A DNA stretch of 64,000 nucleotides from Sandarakinorhabdus sp. AAP62 (GTDB lineage Bacteria > Pseudomonadota > Alphaproteobacteria > Sphingomonadales > Sphingomonadaceae), in the NCBI RefSeq assembly GCF_000331225.1, contig NZ_ANFY01000007.1:186001-250000 (forward strand), read 5' to 3'. A program made the position numbers and the translations under genes. Below, piece by piece: positions 18,015 to 29,353 of the stretch. Positions within the stretch are counted from its first letter, which is position 1. Each line of letters opens with the position of its first letter. The notes beneath the pieces are model-generated. The model was given only the letters and a program-made list of their open reading frames with translations. It had not been told where the DNA came from and made no database searches.

Positions 18015-18083
18015 ATTCTTTCTCCCTTCCGCCCGCAACCTCACCCTCGTAAAAGGCGCGCAAAGCAACCGGAGTACGCCCCC

Positions 18084-19265
18084 ATGTCCGATCCCGTCGT
18101 CATCGCCAGCTATGCCCGCACGCCGATGGGCGGTTTCCAGGGTGCGCTTTCGGGTTTGAAGGCGACCGAGTTGGGTGCGGCGGCCGTGCAGGCGGCGGTG
18201 GCGCGGGCCGCGGTATCGCCGCAGGCGGTGGATCAGATCGTGATGGGGTGCGTGTTGCCGGGCGGGTTGGGCCAGGCGCCGGCGCGGCAGGCGGCGTTGG
18301 GGGCCGGGTTGCCGCTGCATGTGGAAGCGGTGACCATCAACAAGATGTGTGGCAGCGGCATGCAGGCGATGATCATGGCCCATGATGCGCTGGCGGCGCG
18401 CAGCGCGGAGGTGATCGTGGCCGGCGGCATGGAGAGCATGACCAACGCACCCTATCTGCTGTTGAAGCATCGCGGCGGCGCGCGGATTGGCCATGATGCC
18501 ATCAAGGATTCGATGTATCTGGATGGGCTGGAGGATGCCTATGACCCCGGCCGGTTGATGGGCAGTTTCGCCGAGGAGAGCGCCCGCGATTACCAGTTCA
18601 CGCGGGCTTCGCAGGACGAATTTGCGATTGCCAGCCTGGGCCGCGCGCAGGCGGCGATTGCCAGCGGTGCCTTTGCGGGCGAGATCGTGCCGGTGGCGGT
18701 GCCCGGCAAGGGTGGAGAGACGCTGATCGACACCGACGAACAACCCGGCAAGGCGCGGCCGGACAAGATCCCGTCGTTGAAGCCGGCCTTTGCCAAGGAT
18801 GGCACCATCACGGCGGCCAATGCCTCCTCGATCAGCGATGGCGCCGCTGCCTTGGTGCTGACGCGGGCGAGCGTGGCCGAGCGCCAAGGCTTGAGCGTGA
18901 AGGCGCGCATCGTTGCCCATGCCGCGCATGCGCATGAACCGGCCAAGTTCACCACCGCGCCAGTGCCGGCGATCCAGAAGGTGCTGGCCAAGGCCGGTTG
19001 GACGGTGGCGGATGTCGATCTGTTTGAAGTGAACGAGGCGTTTGCGGCCGTTGCCATGATCGCCATGCACGATCTGGCCATCCCGCATGAGAAGCTCAAC
19101 ATCCACGGCGGCGCCTGCGCGCTGGGCCACCCGATCGGCGCGTCAGGCGCGCGCATTGTGGCGACTCTGCTGGCGGCGCTGGAGCGCACCGGCGGCAAGC
19201 GCGGCGTGGCCGCCTTGTGCATCGGTGGCGGCGAAGCCACGGCGATTGCGGTGGAATTGCTGTAG
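18084..19265 (+). CDS. Acetyl-CoA acetyltransferase (thiolase)
   Basis: 393-aa thiolase that condenses two acetyl-CoA or cleaves 3-ketoacyl-CoA. The acylated Cys is in NKMCGSGMQAMIM (about residue 88), the catalytic His is in LFEVNEAFAAV and the downstream region, and the second Cys/His set is in GGACALGHPIGASGARI. Length and motifs fit the biosynthetic PhaA/AtoB class. The start ATG 18084 has GGAG 9 nt upstream; the open frame further upstream runs into the palindromic repeat and is not real. It could feed polyhydroxyalkanoate or fatty-acid metabolism; no partner gene is adjacent. Confidence 0.92.
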   Translation: MSDPVVIASYARTPMGGFQGALSGLKATELGAAAVQAAVARAAVSPQAVDQIVMGCVLPGGLGQAPARQAALGAGLPLHVEAVTINKMCGSGMQAMIMAHDALAARSAEVIVAGGMESMTNAPYLLLKHRGGARIGHDAIKDSMYLDGLEDAYDPGRLMGSFAEESARDYQFTRASQDEFAIASLGRAQAAIASGAFAGEIVPVAVPGKGGETLIDTDEQPGKARPDKIPSLKPAFAKDGTITAANASSISDGAAALVLTRASVAERQGLSVKARIVAHAAHAHEPAKFTTAPVPAIQKVLAKAGWTVADVDLFEVNEAFAAVAMIAMHDLAIPHEKLNIHGGACALGHPIGASGARIVATLLAALERTGGKRGVAALCIGGGEATAIAVELL

Positions 19266-19394
19266 GGGCGATTCCATCCCCGTTATCCCCGTTATCCACA
19301 GGGCAGATGGCGAATATTTCACTTTGACGACTCACCCAGAAGGTGAGAGCATTCACCTGTAGCCGGGAATTGACGGCGGCAGAAATGCCAACGG

Positions 19395-20040
19395 AATGAA
19401 GCGGTTACCGCCATTGAAGACCTATATTCCGCCCTTTGAGTGGGAATTGAAATCGGCAGATGGTGGGGCTGGAGGGCCCGTGAAGGTGAAACGGACGGAC
19501 GGGTGAAAGCCAGGCCGAAACGACGCCGGAAACGACCACCAGCCTGGGCTGAAACGCCAGCCATGCGGGCAACGGGCGAGGGGAAACCCAAGGCCGGATG
19601 CGGACGGAATGGAGGTTCCGCAAAGCACCTCCTGACCTGAAACAACCGGTTGCACCGGGCTCGCACGGCAAGGGCAGCAACCAAGCGGCTGGAAGGCCAG
19701 TCCGCAGCCAGGACGGGTTCCGTGCAAGCGGGAACGCCGGGGCGAGGGGCAAGGATACCAGCTACGGGCCAATGCGCCCACCCAAAGGCCAGGCGGCAGG
19801 CGCAAGCCGACACGCAAGGCCGAACGGGTGGAGCGAAAAGGTCCAGCGCCGGCGACAAGCAGGCCCGGAAGGGCCGAGATGAAACCGGATGCGAAAGTGC
19901 CGTGGAAGTGCGCGAGGCCAGCCGCCGCAGCTCCAGCCGACGAGGTTGTGAGCGCAGGCGCCGACCGGACCGCCCATGTCCTCCGCAAGGAGGGGCACGA
20001 CACAGTGGGGACTGGTGGCGACACCAGTCCCCATTTTGCG
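19395..20040 (+). ncRNA. Candidate long structured RNA with terminal GNRA hairpin and terminator
   Basis: Part of a 956-bp stretch (19266-20221) with no credible protein. It is rich in short GNRA-loop hairpins: GGCCC-GGAA-GGGCC (about 19861), CCTCC-GCAA-GGAGG at 19980-19993, and repeated GAAA motifs in stem-like settings (GGGGAAACCC near 19580). It also holds CCGGT-TGC-ACCGG and GGAGGT/ACCTCC pairs, and it ends in a 12-bp stem with a GCGA loop followed by TTTT (20006-20037). I could not match it to tmRNA, RNase P, 6S or SRP RNA. The 5' boundary is approximate. Open frames on either strand read as low-complexity Arg/Pro/Gly protein and look accidental. Confidence 0.5.
20006..20037 (+). terminator. 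Rho-independent terminator of the candidate RNA
   Basis: Perfect 12-bp stem, left arm TGGGGACTGGTG and right arm CACCAGTCCCCA, with a GCGA tetraloop, followed by TTTT. The T-run is on the plus strand only, so it would end rightward transcription through 19.4-20.0 kb. Confidence 0.7.
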
Positions 20041-20080
20041 TAGTGCCGCGCGCCGACAGGCGCAAGCACGGCCAGCGAGC

Positions 20081-20115
20081 AAAAAGGGGCGGCCCCAACA
20101 GGCCGCCCCTTTTTT
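20081..20115. terminator. Bidirectional intrinsic terminator
   Basis: A 14-bp stem (AAAAAGGGGCGGCC paired with GGCCGCCCCTTTTT, loop CCAACA) with A-run on one side and T-run on the other. It can end the leftward dipeptidase transcript (stop at 20222) and any rightward transcript escaping the 20006-20037 hairpin. Confidence 0.85.
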
Positions 20116-20221
20116 GACTCGTCTGACGGCGCGGCTCCGCCGCGCTCTTCCTTCTTCTCTTCCTTCGACACCTCAAGCGGACTCGGCGGCTCCGCCGCCG
20201 GCCGCGCCCGCCGGGCTTACC

Positions 20222-21457
20222 TCACGGCTTCACATCCGGCGGCACTTCGCCCGCCATGCTCGCCGCCACCTTTTCCGCTGCTTCCATCGCCCGCAGCAGA
20301 TTGCCGCCGGCGATCTTCTCGCAATCGGCGTCGGAATAACCACGCCGCAGCAGTTCGGCAATCAGCGCCGGATAGGTTTCGACGCCCTCCAGGCCCGTCG
20401 GCGTTGAATCGATGCCATCCAGATCGCCGCCGATGCCGACATGATCGATGCCGGCCAGCTTCACCATCCGATCGATATGATCGGCGACATCGCCGATGCC
20501 CACCGGCGGGCGCGGGTTCCTTGCGTCCCATTCCGCCATCGCCGTGCCCTGGCGCGGCAGATCGGAAATATACAGCGCCAGCAGCCGCTGCCGCTCGCCG
20601 GCGCGGGCCGCTTCCCAGGCCTGGCGGGCGGCATTGATGAAGCCCGGCACATAGGTCGCCATCACCACGCCGCCATTGGCCTTCACCAGTGGCAGCACAT
20701 CATCGGGCACGTTGCGCACATGATCGGCGATGCCGCGGGCGCTGCTGTGGCTGTAGATCACCGGCGCCCTGGTCACGCCGAGCACCGCCTTCATCGTGGC
20801 CGGCGACACGTGGGACAGATCGACGAGCATGCCGATGCGGTTCATCTCCTTGATGACGGCCTTGCCATAGTCGGAGAGCGGCTGCGGGCGCGGCGATTCA
20901 TTGGCGCTGTCGGCCCAATCATTGTGCCTGGTGTGGGTCAGCGTCATGTAACGCACGCCCAGCGCGTGATACATGCGCAGCACGGGCAGCGAATTGTCGA
21001 TCTGGCTGCCGCCTTCCACGCCCATCAGGCTGGCGACCTTGCCGGTTTTCTGGATACGGCGGATATCGGCGGCGGTACCGGCCAGTTCCAGATCCTGCGG
21101 ATATTTCGCCACGAAACCACGCACGATGTCGATCTGCTCGATGGTGGCCTTCACCGCCGCCGGGCCGGTCACGGTGGCGGGCACATAGACGCTCCAGAAC
21201 TGGCCGCCCACGCGGCCCTGGTGCAGGCGGGTGAGGTCGGTCATCAGCGGCTTCTTGAAGGTGCGGCTGTCGGCCTTCAGATCCTGGCTCCACCAGCCTT
21301 CGCCAAAACTGCCGCGCAGCGCGCCCGGATAGTCATTATGGCCATCGATAATCGGCTGGCGCTTCAGCACGGCCTCCGCGCGTTTCAGCATGGGATCATC
21401 CAGCGCGAGGGCGGGAGTGGCGGCCAGCAGGCCGAAAGCCAGGAGAGCATGTTTCAT
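20222..21457 (-). CDS. Membrane dipeptidase (M19 renal-dipeptidase family), exported
   Basis: 411-aa zinc dipeptidase with a signal peptide (MKHALLAFGLLAATPALA). M19 metal-site motifs are present: DGHNDYP (first His/Asp), GVEGG (bridging Glu), THTRHN, DLSHVSP, YSHSSARG and HVGIGGDLDGI. It cleaves dipeptides, including those with D-residues, in the periplasm. The start is ATG 21457, since upstream in-frame sequence lacks signal-peptide character. Transcribed toward a strong bidirectional terminator; divergent from the acyl-CoA dehydrogenase gene with about 105 bp between. Confidence 0.92.
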   Translation of the reverse strand: MKHALLAFGLLAATPALALDDPMLKRAEAVLKRQPIIDGHNDYPGALRGSFGEGWWSQDLKADSRTFKKPLMTDLTRLHQGRVGGQFWSVYVPATVTGPAAVKATIEQIDIVRGFVAKYPQDLELAGTAADIRRIQKTGKVASLMGVEGGSQIDNSLPVLRMYHALGVRYMTLTHTRHNDWADSANESPRPQPLSDYGKAVIKEMNRIGMLVDLSHVSPATMKAVLGVTRAPVIYSHSSARGIADHVRNVPDDVLPLVKANGGVVMATYVPGFINAARQAWEAARAGERQRLLALYISDLPRQGTAMAEWDARNPRPPVGIGDVADHIDRMVKLAGIDHVGIGGDLDGIDSTPTGLEGVETYPALIAELLRRGYSDADCEKIAGGNLLRAMEAAEKVAASMAGEVPPDVKP

Positions 21458-21562
21458 GAAAGCTAGTGTGGCACCGTGCCGCCCTCTCTTGCAAGACAGG
21501 TGACGCACGCATGGCACTCGCTTCATAAACAGGGCAGCAACGACGCAATCCCGGAGAAAACC

Positions 21563-22705
21563 ATGCTCGAAACCGCCGATCGCCGCGTGTACGGCCCCGA
21601 TGAAACCGCCTTTCGCGATACGGTGCGCAAGGTATTCGAAAAGGAACTGATCCCCAATCTCGACCGCTTCGAGGAAGAGGGGCTGGTGTCCCGCGATTTC
21701 TGGCGCGCCTGCGGTGATGCCGGGATGCTGTGCCCCGGCGTGCCCGAAGAATATGGCGGGCTGGGCCTCGATTTCCGTTACAACGCCATTATCGATGAAG
21801 AACTGGCCTATGCCGGTTCGTCGGCCGGCATCACCCTGCAATCCGATATTGTCGCCGATTATCTGGTCGCCTATGGCAGCCCGGAGCAGAAGGCCAAATA
21901 TCTGCCGAAGATGATTTCGGGCGAAGTGATCACCGCCATCGCCATGACTGAACCCGGCGCCGGTTCCGACCTGCAGGGCATCAAGACCACCGCCCGCAAG
22001 GACGGCAATCACTATGTGATCAACGGCAGCAAAACCTATATCACCAACGGCCAGAACGCCGATCTGATCATCGTTGTCGCCAAGACCGATCCGGAAAAGG
22101 GCGCCAAGGGCACCAGCCTGATCCTGGTGGAGGCTGACCGTGAAGGCTTTGCCCGCGGCCGCAACCTCGACAAGATCGGTCAGAACAGCGCCGACACATC
22201 AGAACTGTTCTTCAACGATGTGCGCGTGCCAATGACCAACTGTCTTGGCGAGGAAAACAAGGGCTTCATCTACCTGATGAGCCAGCTGCCGCAGGAGCGT
22301 CTGTCCATCGCCATCTCCGCCCAGGCCGGTGCCCAACGCGCCTTTGATGAAGCGGTGAAGTTCGTGAAGGAACGCAAGGCGTTCGGCAAGACGGTGTGGG
22401 ATTTCCAGAACACCCAGTTCACCCTGGCCGGCCTGAAGACCGAATTGCAGGTGGGCTGGGCCCATATCGATTGGGGCCTGCAGAAACTGATCGAAGGCAA
22501 GCTGACCGACGCCGAAGCCAGCGCTGCCAAGCTGTGGCACACCGAACTGCAGGGCCGCGTGTGCGATGAAGCGCTGCAGCTGCACGGCGGCGCCGGTTAC
22601 ATGAATGAATATCCCATCGCCCGCCTGTGGCGCGACGCGCGCGTGCAGCGGATTTACGGCGGGACGAGCGAGATCATGAAGCTGGTGGTGTCGCGGACGA
22701 TTTGA
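21563..22705 (+). CDS. Acyl-CoA dehydrogenase
   Basis: 380-aa FAD flavoenzyme of fatty-acid beta-oxidation. Signatures: AIAMTEPGAGSDLQGIKTTA (FAD/substrate loop), the C-terminal LHGGAGYMNEYPIARLWRDA with the FAD-binding QLHGG and nearby catalytic-base region, and YGGTSEIMKLVVSR at the end. Chain-length specificity cannot be read from the sequence. ATG 21563 is preceded by CCGGAG 7 nt upstream. No beta-oxidation partners are adjacent; the thiolase at 18.1 kb could act in the same pathway. Confidence 0.93.
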   Translation: MLETADRRVYGPDETAFRDTVRKVFEKELIPNLDRFEEEGLVSRDFWRACGDAGMLCPGVPEEYGGLGLDFRYNAIIDEELAYAGSSAGITLQSDIVADYLVAYGSPEQKAKYLPKMISGEVITAIAMTEPGAGSDLQGIKTTARKDGNHYVINGSKTYITNGQNADLIIVVAKTDPEKGAKGTSLILVEADREGFARGRNLDKIGQNSADTSELFFNDVRVPMTNCLGEENKGFIYLMSQLPQERLSIAISAQAGAQRAFDEAVKFVKERKAFGKTVWDFQNTQFTLAGLKTELQVGWAHIDWGLQKLIEGKLTDAEASAAKLWHTELQGRVCDEALQLHGGAGYMNEYPIARLWRDARVQRIYGGTSEIMKLVVSRTI

Positions 22706-22771
22706 ATATCAGTTCCGAATGCGACAGCTGGCCACGGATACAAAGCCACAACCTGATGGGCAGGTTTGGGG

Positions 22772-23098
22772 ATGATCAACAGTCTGCAATTCGCGATTCT
22801 GGCGTTTGGACTGGTGTGCATTTCTGTTTCATTGTCGGGAGTTTGGGCCGTCCGGCACGCACAGCATCTGCGCTTTAAACCGCTGTGGTATCTGGCATCG
22901 CTGTTCGGTTTTATCGGCATCGGCCTCAATTGGACGCAGCCGGAGGATCTTGTGCTGCTGTTTGGTATCAATGGCCCCGTCGTCAACGTGTATTCGCCAA
23001 ACGGTAGCGGGGTTTGGCTGGTGAAGGTTCTGTTTCCGGTTGGGGCCGCGTTCGCTTTGTGGCGCGCGCGCCAGCCCTTGTCGCCACCAGACCCATAG
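22772..23098 (+). CDS. Small membrane protein of unknown function
   Basis: 108-aa hydrophobic protein with three to four predicted helices (INSLQFAILAFGLVCISVSL, WYLASLFGFIGIGLNW, GVWLVKVLFPVGAAFALW) and a short Pro-rich tail. No family was recognised. ATG 22772 (MINSLQ) is preceded by GGGG; an in-frame TTG six bases upstream is less likely. Located between an acyl-CoA dehydrogenase and a desaturase-like gene on the same strand, but with gaps of 66 and 93 bp, so an operon is not certain. Confidence 0.6.
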   Translation: MINSLQFAILAFGLVCISVSLSGVWAVRHAQHLRFKPLWYLASLFGFIGIGLNWTQPEDLVLLFGINGPVVNVYSPNGSGVWLVKVLFPVGAAFALWRARQPLSPPDP

Positions 23099-23191
23099 GG
23101 GGCACTGCGCCAGCGACTGCGGCGTTTCCCAGACTGGCCCTGCCCGCTTTCTGCCCTTAACCGGTCGCAATCTTCTGCGATAAGCGATCCC

Positions 23192-24289
23192 ATGATGACT
23201 GCAACTGCCGCCCGTTTTGCCGAAACCGCCCCCAGCCCGCGTGAAAGCGCCGGCTCGATGGCTGGTGAAGACGTGGCGATGATCAAGCTGGCTGCCACGC
23301 TGGGCCGCGAACTGGGCGCGTACAAGCCCGCCATCTATTGGGTGGATACGCTGGCTTCGGCCACGCTGGGCTGGGGCGCGCTGGCGGCGTTGATCTTCGC
23401 GCCCAGCCTGCCCGTGGCCGCCACGGCTGCGCTGGCGGTGGTGGCCGTGCTGGCGCTGTATCGACTGGGCAGCTTCATCCATGAAATCACCCACATGAAG
23501 GATGATTCGGTGCCGGGCTATCGCCTGGGCTGGAACCTTGTGGCCGGTATCCCGCTGATGATCCCCAGCTTCATGTATGAAGGCGTCCACAATCTGCACC
23601 ACGCCCGCAACCGCTACGGCACGGTGCGTGATCCCGAATATATGGCCCTCGCCTTGAAGCCCAAGATCAGCGTGCCGCTGTTCGTGATGGTGGCGGCACT
23701 GGGGCCGATCGGCCTGATCATCCGCTGGGGCCTGCTGGCGCCGCTGTCGCTGCTGAAGCCGGTGCGCGATTTCGTGCGGGCGCGCTTTTCGGCGCTCTCC
23801 ATCAATCCCGATTTCCGCCGTGATCCACCCGCCGGGCCGGCCGCCGCACGCTGGAACGTGATGGAGGTGGCGACCTCCGTCTTCGTCATTGCCGTGCTCG
23901 CCGCCGTCGCCGCCGGCCTTGTCCCGCTGCGCGCCTTTGGCATCTGGCTGGCCGTGCTGTCGGCGAGCATGGTGATCAACCAGATCCGCACGCTGGCCGC
24001 GCATCTGTGGGAGAATGACGGCAAGGTGATGAGCATCACCGATCAGTATCTCGACAGCGTGAACGTACCGCCGCCGGCGCTGCTGCCCGAACTGTGGGCA
24101 CCGGTGGGCCTGCGCTATCACGCGCTGCACCATCTGCTGCCCAGCGTGCCCTATCACGCCCTGCCCGCCGCACACCGCCGGCTGGTGGCGGAACTGCCGG
24201 CGAACAGCAGCTATCACGGCGGCAACCACCCGACGCTGGCCGGCGTCATCGCCCGGCTGTGGGCGAGCGCGGGCACGGCGCGGGCCTGA
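23192..24289 (+). CDS. Fatty-acid desaturase / carotenoid-hydroxylase-like di-iron membrane protein
   Basis: 365-aa integral membrane non-haem di-iron enzyme. Three His boxes are visible: HEITH (about residue 98), HNLHH (about residue 132) and YHALHHLLP near the C-terminus, with an extra His in SYHGGNHPT. Helices flank the boxes. It belongs to the FA desaturase superfamily, whose members desaturate acyl chains or hydroxylate carotenoids. The substrate is unassigned; proximity to a carotenoid cluster (12 kb away) is weak evidence. Followed by a paired palindromic repeat. Confidence 0.8.
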   Translation: MMTATAARFAETAPSPRESAGSMAGEDVAMIKLAATLGRELGAYKPAIYWVDTLASATLGWGALAALIFAPSLPVAATAALAVVAVLALYRLGSFIHEITHMKDDSVPGYRLGWNLVAGIPLMIPSFMYEGVHNLHHARNRYGTVRDPEYMALALKPKISVPLFVMVAALGPIGLIIRWGLLAPLSLLKPVRDFVRARFSALSINPDFRRDPPAGPAAARWNVMEVATSVFVIAVLAAVAAGLVPLRAFGIWLAVLSASMVINQIRTLAAHLWENDGKVMSITDQYLDSVNVPPPALLPELWAPVGLRYHALHHLLPSVPYHALPAAHRRLVAELPANSSYHGGNHPTLAGVIARLWASAGTARA

Positions 24290-24310
24290 TTGGAAGGACC
24301 AAGGAGAAGG

Positions 24311-24426
24311 GCCTCCGGCGGGCAGGCCTGAGGCCTGCACCCGTTTGATTCATTGGCTCACATGCGTCGCCAGGCGCGCGCCAAACGAAAGTGGGTCCAG
24401 GGCCTCAGGCCCTGGCCGCCGGAGGC
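24311..24426. repeat. Paired palindromic repeat, second locus of the GCCTCCGGCGG family
   Basis: Inverted units at 24311-24343 and 24393-24426 share the head GCCTCCGGCGG with the repeat at 17784-18014. Their hairpin stems differ: CAGGCCT-GAGGCCTG-type and CAGGGCC-TGAGGCCCTG-type here, versus CAGGGTC/GACCCTG there, so base changes on one arm are matched on the other. Lies between convergent gene ends (24289 and 24442). Confidence 0.82.
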
Positions 24427-24441
24427 CTCTTTACCTTGCTC

Positions 24442-26169
<1,728 letters not shown>

Positions 26170-26288
26170 CATCTTCTCCCCAATGCTGCGGCCCCTCCCC
26201 AGGGGCATGACCACTTCACGCTAGCACGACCCGACCGCCGGCAAAGCTGGGAATATTGGGTGCGACAGCTGCGGGCTGCAAACGAAAC

Positions 26289-26318
26289 AGGCCCCGGCGT
26301 CGTTGGACGCCGGGGCCT
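26289..26318 (-). terminator. Intrinsic terminator ending the puf operon
   Basis: Perfect 13-bp stem (AGGCCCCGGCGTC with GACGCCGGGGCCT, loop GTTG) followed on the minus strand by GTTTCGTTT. It sits 40 bp after the pufC stop, the expected end of the bchCXYZ-pufBALMC transcript. Confidence 0.8.
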
Positions 26319-26357
26319 GCCCCCTGCTTGATGCAGACACACCTGCTGCGGGTCAAC

Positions 26358-27479
26358 TCAAGCGGCGGGCTTCACAGCCTCCGCCGCCGCAGCGGTATCG
26401 GTCGGCGCCGGAGCGGCGGCCACGACCGGGGCCGGAGCGGCCACGGGCGCAGCGCCCTTCAGCGCCGGATAATCCTTCAACATCTTCGCACCACCCAGCG
26501 GCTTGTTCAAGCCCTGGTGGCAGGTGGCGCAGTTCACCTTCAGCGGATCGCCATGCGGGCCACGGCGGTTGGCCGGCCACACGTCACCCAATGCGGTGAT
26601 GTAGTTGTTGTTGATGTCGCGCACCATGCGGATGCCGTACCAGGCATTCACACGCTGCGGCCGGCTGTCTTCCCACTTCGCGAAGTTGTTCGAGTTGTGG
26701 CAGAAGGTGCAGTTCACGCCCAGGCCCTGGCTCATGTGCATCATGAGGCCATAGGTCTTTTCGGTGGACTGGATGGCAGCCTTGCTGGCGGCGGTCGGGA
26801 ACTCCTTGCCGCCCACGCGGATATTGTCCTTGCCGGCCAGATAGCCGGTGAACGGATCAAAGTTCAGCGAGGCATAGGCCACGGATTGCGCCGGCGTGTT
26901 GCCGCCATATTTCTTGCCGGTGATCTTGCCCGGTTCCGGCAGCGCGGTGGACCAGTTGTTCACCGGCACCGGATTGCCACGGTGGCAGGTCCAGCAGGTG
27001 ACGCCGGCATTGTCCTGCCCATCACCTTGACCTGCGAAGTGCGGCTTCCAGTTGGCGTTGATGTTCTGCGTCATCTGCAACATCTTGCGGGCCACGACCT
27101 TGGTGTATTTCTCGTCCGAGGCCATGTTTTCCGGATTGTGGCAATAGGTGCAGCCGGCATCCTTGATGTTCGAACCATCCGGGGCAACCCAGGTGGTCAT
27201 CGCCTGCATCAGATAGTTGAACTCGTCCACCGAGACATTGCCCAGCACGGGCACATTCTCGTAGGCCGTGCTCGCCCGATCTCCTGCCAGCATTTCCGTC
27301 GTCAGTTCATAGGGCGGTGCAGGAATGTCACCCACCTTGGCCTTGCTGTCCGGATCATTGATCTGGACCATGGCGGTGCCGCGGAAGCCAACTTGCTCCT
27401 GCTCCTTCGAGCCGAGCTCGCAACCCGCCAGCAGCAGGGCCGGCAGAGCGATGGCGACAAGCTTGTTCAGCGTCTTCAT
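26358..27479 (-). CDS. pufC: Reaction-centre tetraheme cytochrome subunit PufC
   Basis: 373-aa periplasmic lipoprotein that re-reduces the special pair. Lipobox LLLAGCELG (lipidated Cys about residue 20). Four CxxCH haem sites, CTYCH, CWTCH, CTFCH and CATCH, are in the canonical order, with Met ligand segments such as [13 protein letters not shown] between them. The C-terminal 45 residues are an Ala/Pro-rich tail. The ATG overlaps the pufM stop as ATGA. Its presence indicates a cytochrome-bound (Type 2C) reaction centre; many aerobic phototrophic sphingomonads lack it. Confidence 0.96.
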   Translation of the reverse strand: MKTLNKLVAIALPALLLAGCELGSKEQEQVGFRGTAMVQINDPDSKAKVGDIPAPPYELTTEMLAGDRASTAYENVPVLGNVSVDEFNYLMQAMTTWVAPDGSNIKDAGCTYCHNPENMASDEKYTKVVARKMLQMTQNINANWKPHFAGQGDGQDNAGVTCWTCHRGNPVPVNNWSTALPEPGKITGKKYGGNTPAQSVAYASLNFDPFTGYLAGKDNIRVGGKEFPTAASKAAIQSTEKTYGLMMHMSQGLGVNCTFCHNSNNFAKWEDSRPQRVNAWYGIRMVRDINNNYITALGDVWPANRRGPHGDPLKVNCATCHQGLNKPLGGAKMLKDYPALKGAAPVAAPAPVVAAAPAPTDTAAAAEAVKPAA

Positions 27480-28447
27480 TGCGGTGCTCCCGGAAGGGTG
27501 GCGGGATCAACGACACCGGTGGCCGGATATTCGCGGGCAAAGCCGTGATCGACCGCCCACAGGAACCAGTTGTCGACAACCGTGCCGGTGAGCAGGATGC
27601 CGATGCCGCCGGTCAGCGTCGTCAGCACCGCAAACCACCAGGCCCAGCGGTGGATCGACTCCATCGTGGCGTTCCAGCCCATGGTCCAGCGCCAGAACAG
27701 CGCTGCACGTTCGGACGCGGTGCCGCGATCGGTGATCTGTTCGATTTCACGTTCACCGCCGTAACGGCCCACCGCCAGGATGGTCGCGCCGTGCATGGCG
27801 AACAGCAGCGTCGAACCATAAAGGAAGGCGATGCTGAGCGCGTGGAACGGGTTGTAGAACAGATTGCCGTAGCGGATCGAGAAGGCTGCCGTCCAATCGA
27901 GGTGCGGGAAGATGCCGAACGGCACCGCTTCGGCCCAGCTGCCCATCATCATCGGGCGGATGAAGCCGAGCACCAGGTAGAGCCAGATCGCCGAGGCAAA
28001 GGCCCAGGCCACGTGGGTGCCCATGCCCAGTTCCTTGGCGCGCACGTAGGTGCGGGCCCACCACAGCAGGATGGCGGCGGTGAGGAAGCCCCCGGCCGCG
28101 ATCCACCAGCCGCCTTCTGCCAGCGGCACGTTGAAGGTGAAGCCATATTTGGCGGGCGGCGGTTCAAGCGCGAGCCAGAAGAACTGGCGCACGAACTGGA
28201 TGGGATCCCAGTTCACCGAAGCCGCCATGTTGAGACCCATGATCTCGATGGCGATGAAGCCGCAAAGCAGCGAGGCCAGGCCGAGCTTGCCGAGGTAGAC
28301 GGGACCAATCTGGGCACCGCCCAGCTTGCCCATCAGCCACGACGTGCCGAACGGACCGAAGCGGGCGTCGTTGTCCGGGCCCAGCGGCACGCCTGCTTCC
28401 AGCTCACCGCGGAGCTGAACCTGCGTGAAGATGTTCTGATAAGCCAT
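27476..28447 (-). CDS. pufM: Photosynthetic reaction centre M subunit
   Basis: 323-aa five-helix reaction-centre core subunit. It starts [20 protein letters not shown] as in other PufM proteins. His ligands for bacteriochlorophyll and non-haem iron are in [30 protein letters not shown] and [20 protein letters not shown]. It pairs with PufL to hold the special pair, bacteriopheophytin and quinones. Separated from pufL by 15 nt and overlapping pufC by 4 nt. Confidence 0.97.
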   Translation of the reverse strand: MAYQNIFTQVQLRGELEAGVPLGPDNDARFGPFGTSWLMGKLGGAQIGPVYLGKLGLASLLCGFIAIEIMGLNMAASVNWDPIQFVRQFFWLALEPPPAKYGFTFNVPLAEGGWWIAAGGFLTAAILLWWARTYVRAKELGMGTHVAWAFASAIWLYLVLGFIRPMMMGSWAEAVPFGIFPHLDWTAAFSIRYGNLFYNPFHALSIAFLYGSTLLFAMHGATILAVGRYGGEREIEQITDRGTASERAALFWRWTMGWNATMESIHRWAWWFAVLTTLTGGIGILLTGTVVDNWFLWAVDHGFAREYPATGVVDPATLPGAPQ

Positions 28448-28462
28448 GGTGCGTGTCCGTCC

Positions 28463-29287
28463 TCAACGCCAGATCGGCAGGTTGAGCCACCAGGTCCACC
28501 ATTCCGGCCAACCACGTGACCAGAAGGGACCCGAAATGATGATGCACACCGCGCTCCAGAAGCCGGCATTCATCGCCAGCAGCAGGCCCACACGGTGAAT
28601 GCCCAGCGTGCCGACCGAATAACCGATCAGATCGCGGAAGAACGTATCTTCATATTCCGGCGACTTCACCGTTTCACCGGGCGCCGGGTTGACCGCCGAC
28701 AGCACCAGCGCGCCATGCAAGCCAAGCGCCAGGGTGGTGGTGAAGAAGAAGCTCACCGCCAGCATGTGGGCCGGGTTATAATGGAAATGCAGATACTGAT
28801 AGCCGGTGTTCGACACCCAATCGAGGTGGGGGAAGATGCCGTAAGGGAAACCATAGCCCCAGGCGCCCATCAGCAGCGGGCGGAATACCACCAGCGTGAC
28901 ATAGGCAAAGATCGCCATGCCGAAGGCGGCGGGCACGTGATAGCCGATGCCGAGCTTGCGGCAGATCTCGACCTCGCGCAGGGCCCAGCTGACGAAGGCA
29001 CCGATCGCGCAGATCGTGACGATCTGCCAGAGACCGCCTTCCTTCAGCGGCGCCAGCTTCAGCCCATAGCTGATATCCGGCGGCGCAATGTTGATCAGCC
29101 AGGGATTCCAGGTGTCGCCGATGGCCGCACCATAGATGATGAGTGCCGTTCCCAGGGCAGCGAAGAAGGCCGTCGTGACTCCGAAGAAGCCGACGTAAAA
29201 GGGTCCAACCCAGAAATCGAAGAGGTCACCGCCGATCAGCGTGCCCCCGCGAACGCGATATTTTCGTTCAAAACTCAACACTGCCAT
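28463..29287 (-). CDS. pufL: Photosynthetic reaction centre L subunit
   Basis: 274-aa five-helix subunit, start [20 protein letters not shown]. Ligand-bearing stretches: [20 protein letters not shown] (special-pair and accessory pigments), [12 protein letters not shown], and [20 protein letters not shown] near the quinone/iron site; C-terminus [14 protein letters not shown]. Translation starts 137 nt after pufA, across an mRNA hairpin. Confidence 0.97.
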   Translation of the reverse strand: MAVLSFERKYRVRGGTLIGGDLFDFWVGPFYVGFFGVTTAFFAALGTALIIYGAAIGDTWNPWLINIAPPDISYGLKLAPLKEGGLWQIVTICAIGAFVSWALREVEICRKLGIGYHVPAAFGMAIFAYVTLVVFRPLLMGAWGYGFPYGIFPHLDWVSNTGYQYLHFHYNPAHMLAVSFFFTTTLALGLHGALVLSAVNPAPGETVKSPEYEDTFFRDLIGYSVGTLGIHRVGLLLAMNAGFWSAVCIIISGPFWSRGWPEWWTWWLNLPIWR

Positions 29288-29353
29288 GGCGCACCTCCCT
29301 CAATATGCCGCATGCCATCAACTGCCGGCGGAACGGGCCAAGTGGTGGGTGCG

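Noticed and set aside
17820-18083. N-terminal extension of the thiolase
   Set aside because: The upstream in-frame codons run through the nested inverted repeat; the family start and a GGAG site fit ATG 18084.
19290-19300. Perfect DnaA-box-like TTATCCACA about 2.3 kb from dnaN
   Set aside because: A single 9-mer with no box cluster, AT-rich unwinding region or origin-associated genes; about one such match is expected by chance in a window this size.
19395-20040. Identity as tmRNA, RNase P RNA or a group II intron
   Set aside because: No CCA end or tRNA-like domain, no RNase P conserved blocks, no reverse transcriptase or intron boundary motifs seen.
19422-20171. 249-codon minus-strand frame across the candidate RNA region
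   Set aside because: Reads as Pro/Gly/Ser/Arg low-complexity, crosses the bidirectional terminator and lacks a Shine-Dalgarno; structure-rich RNA is the better explanation.
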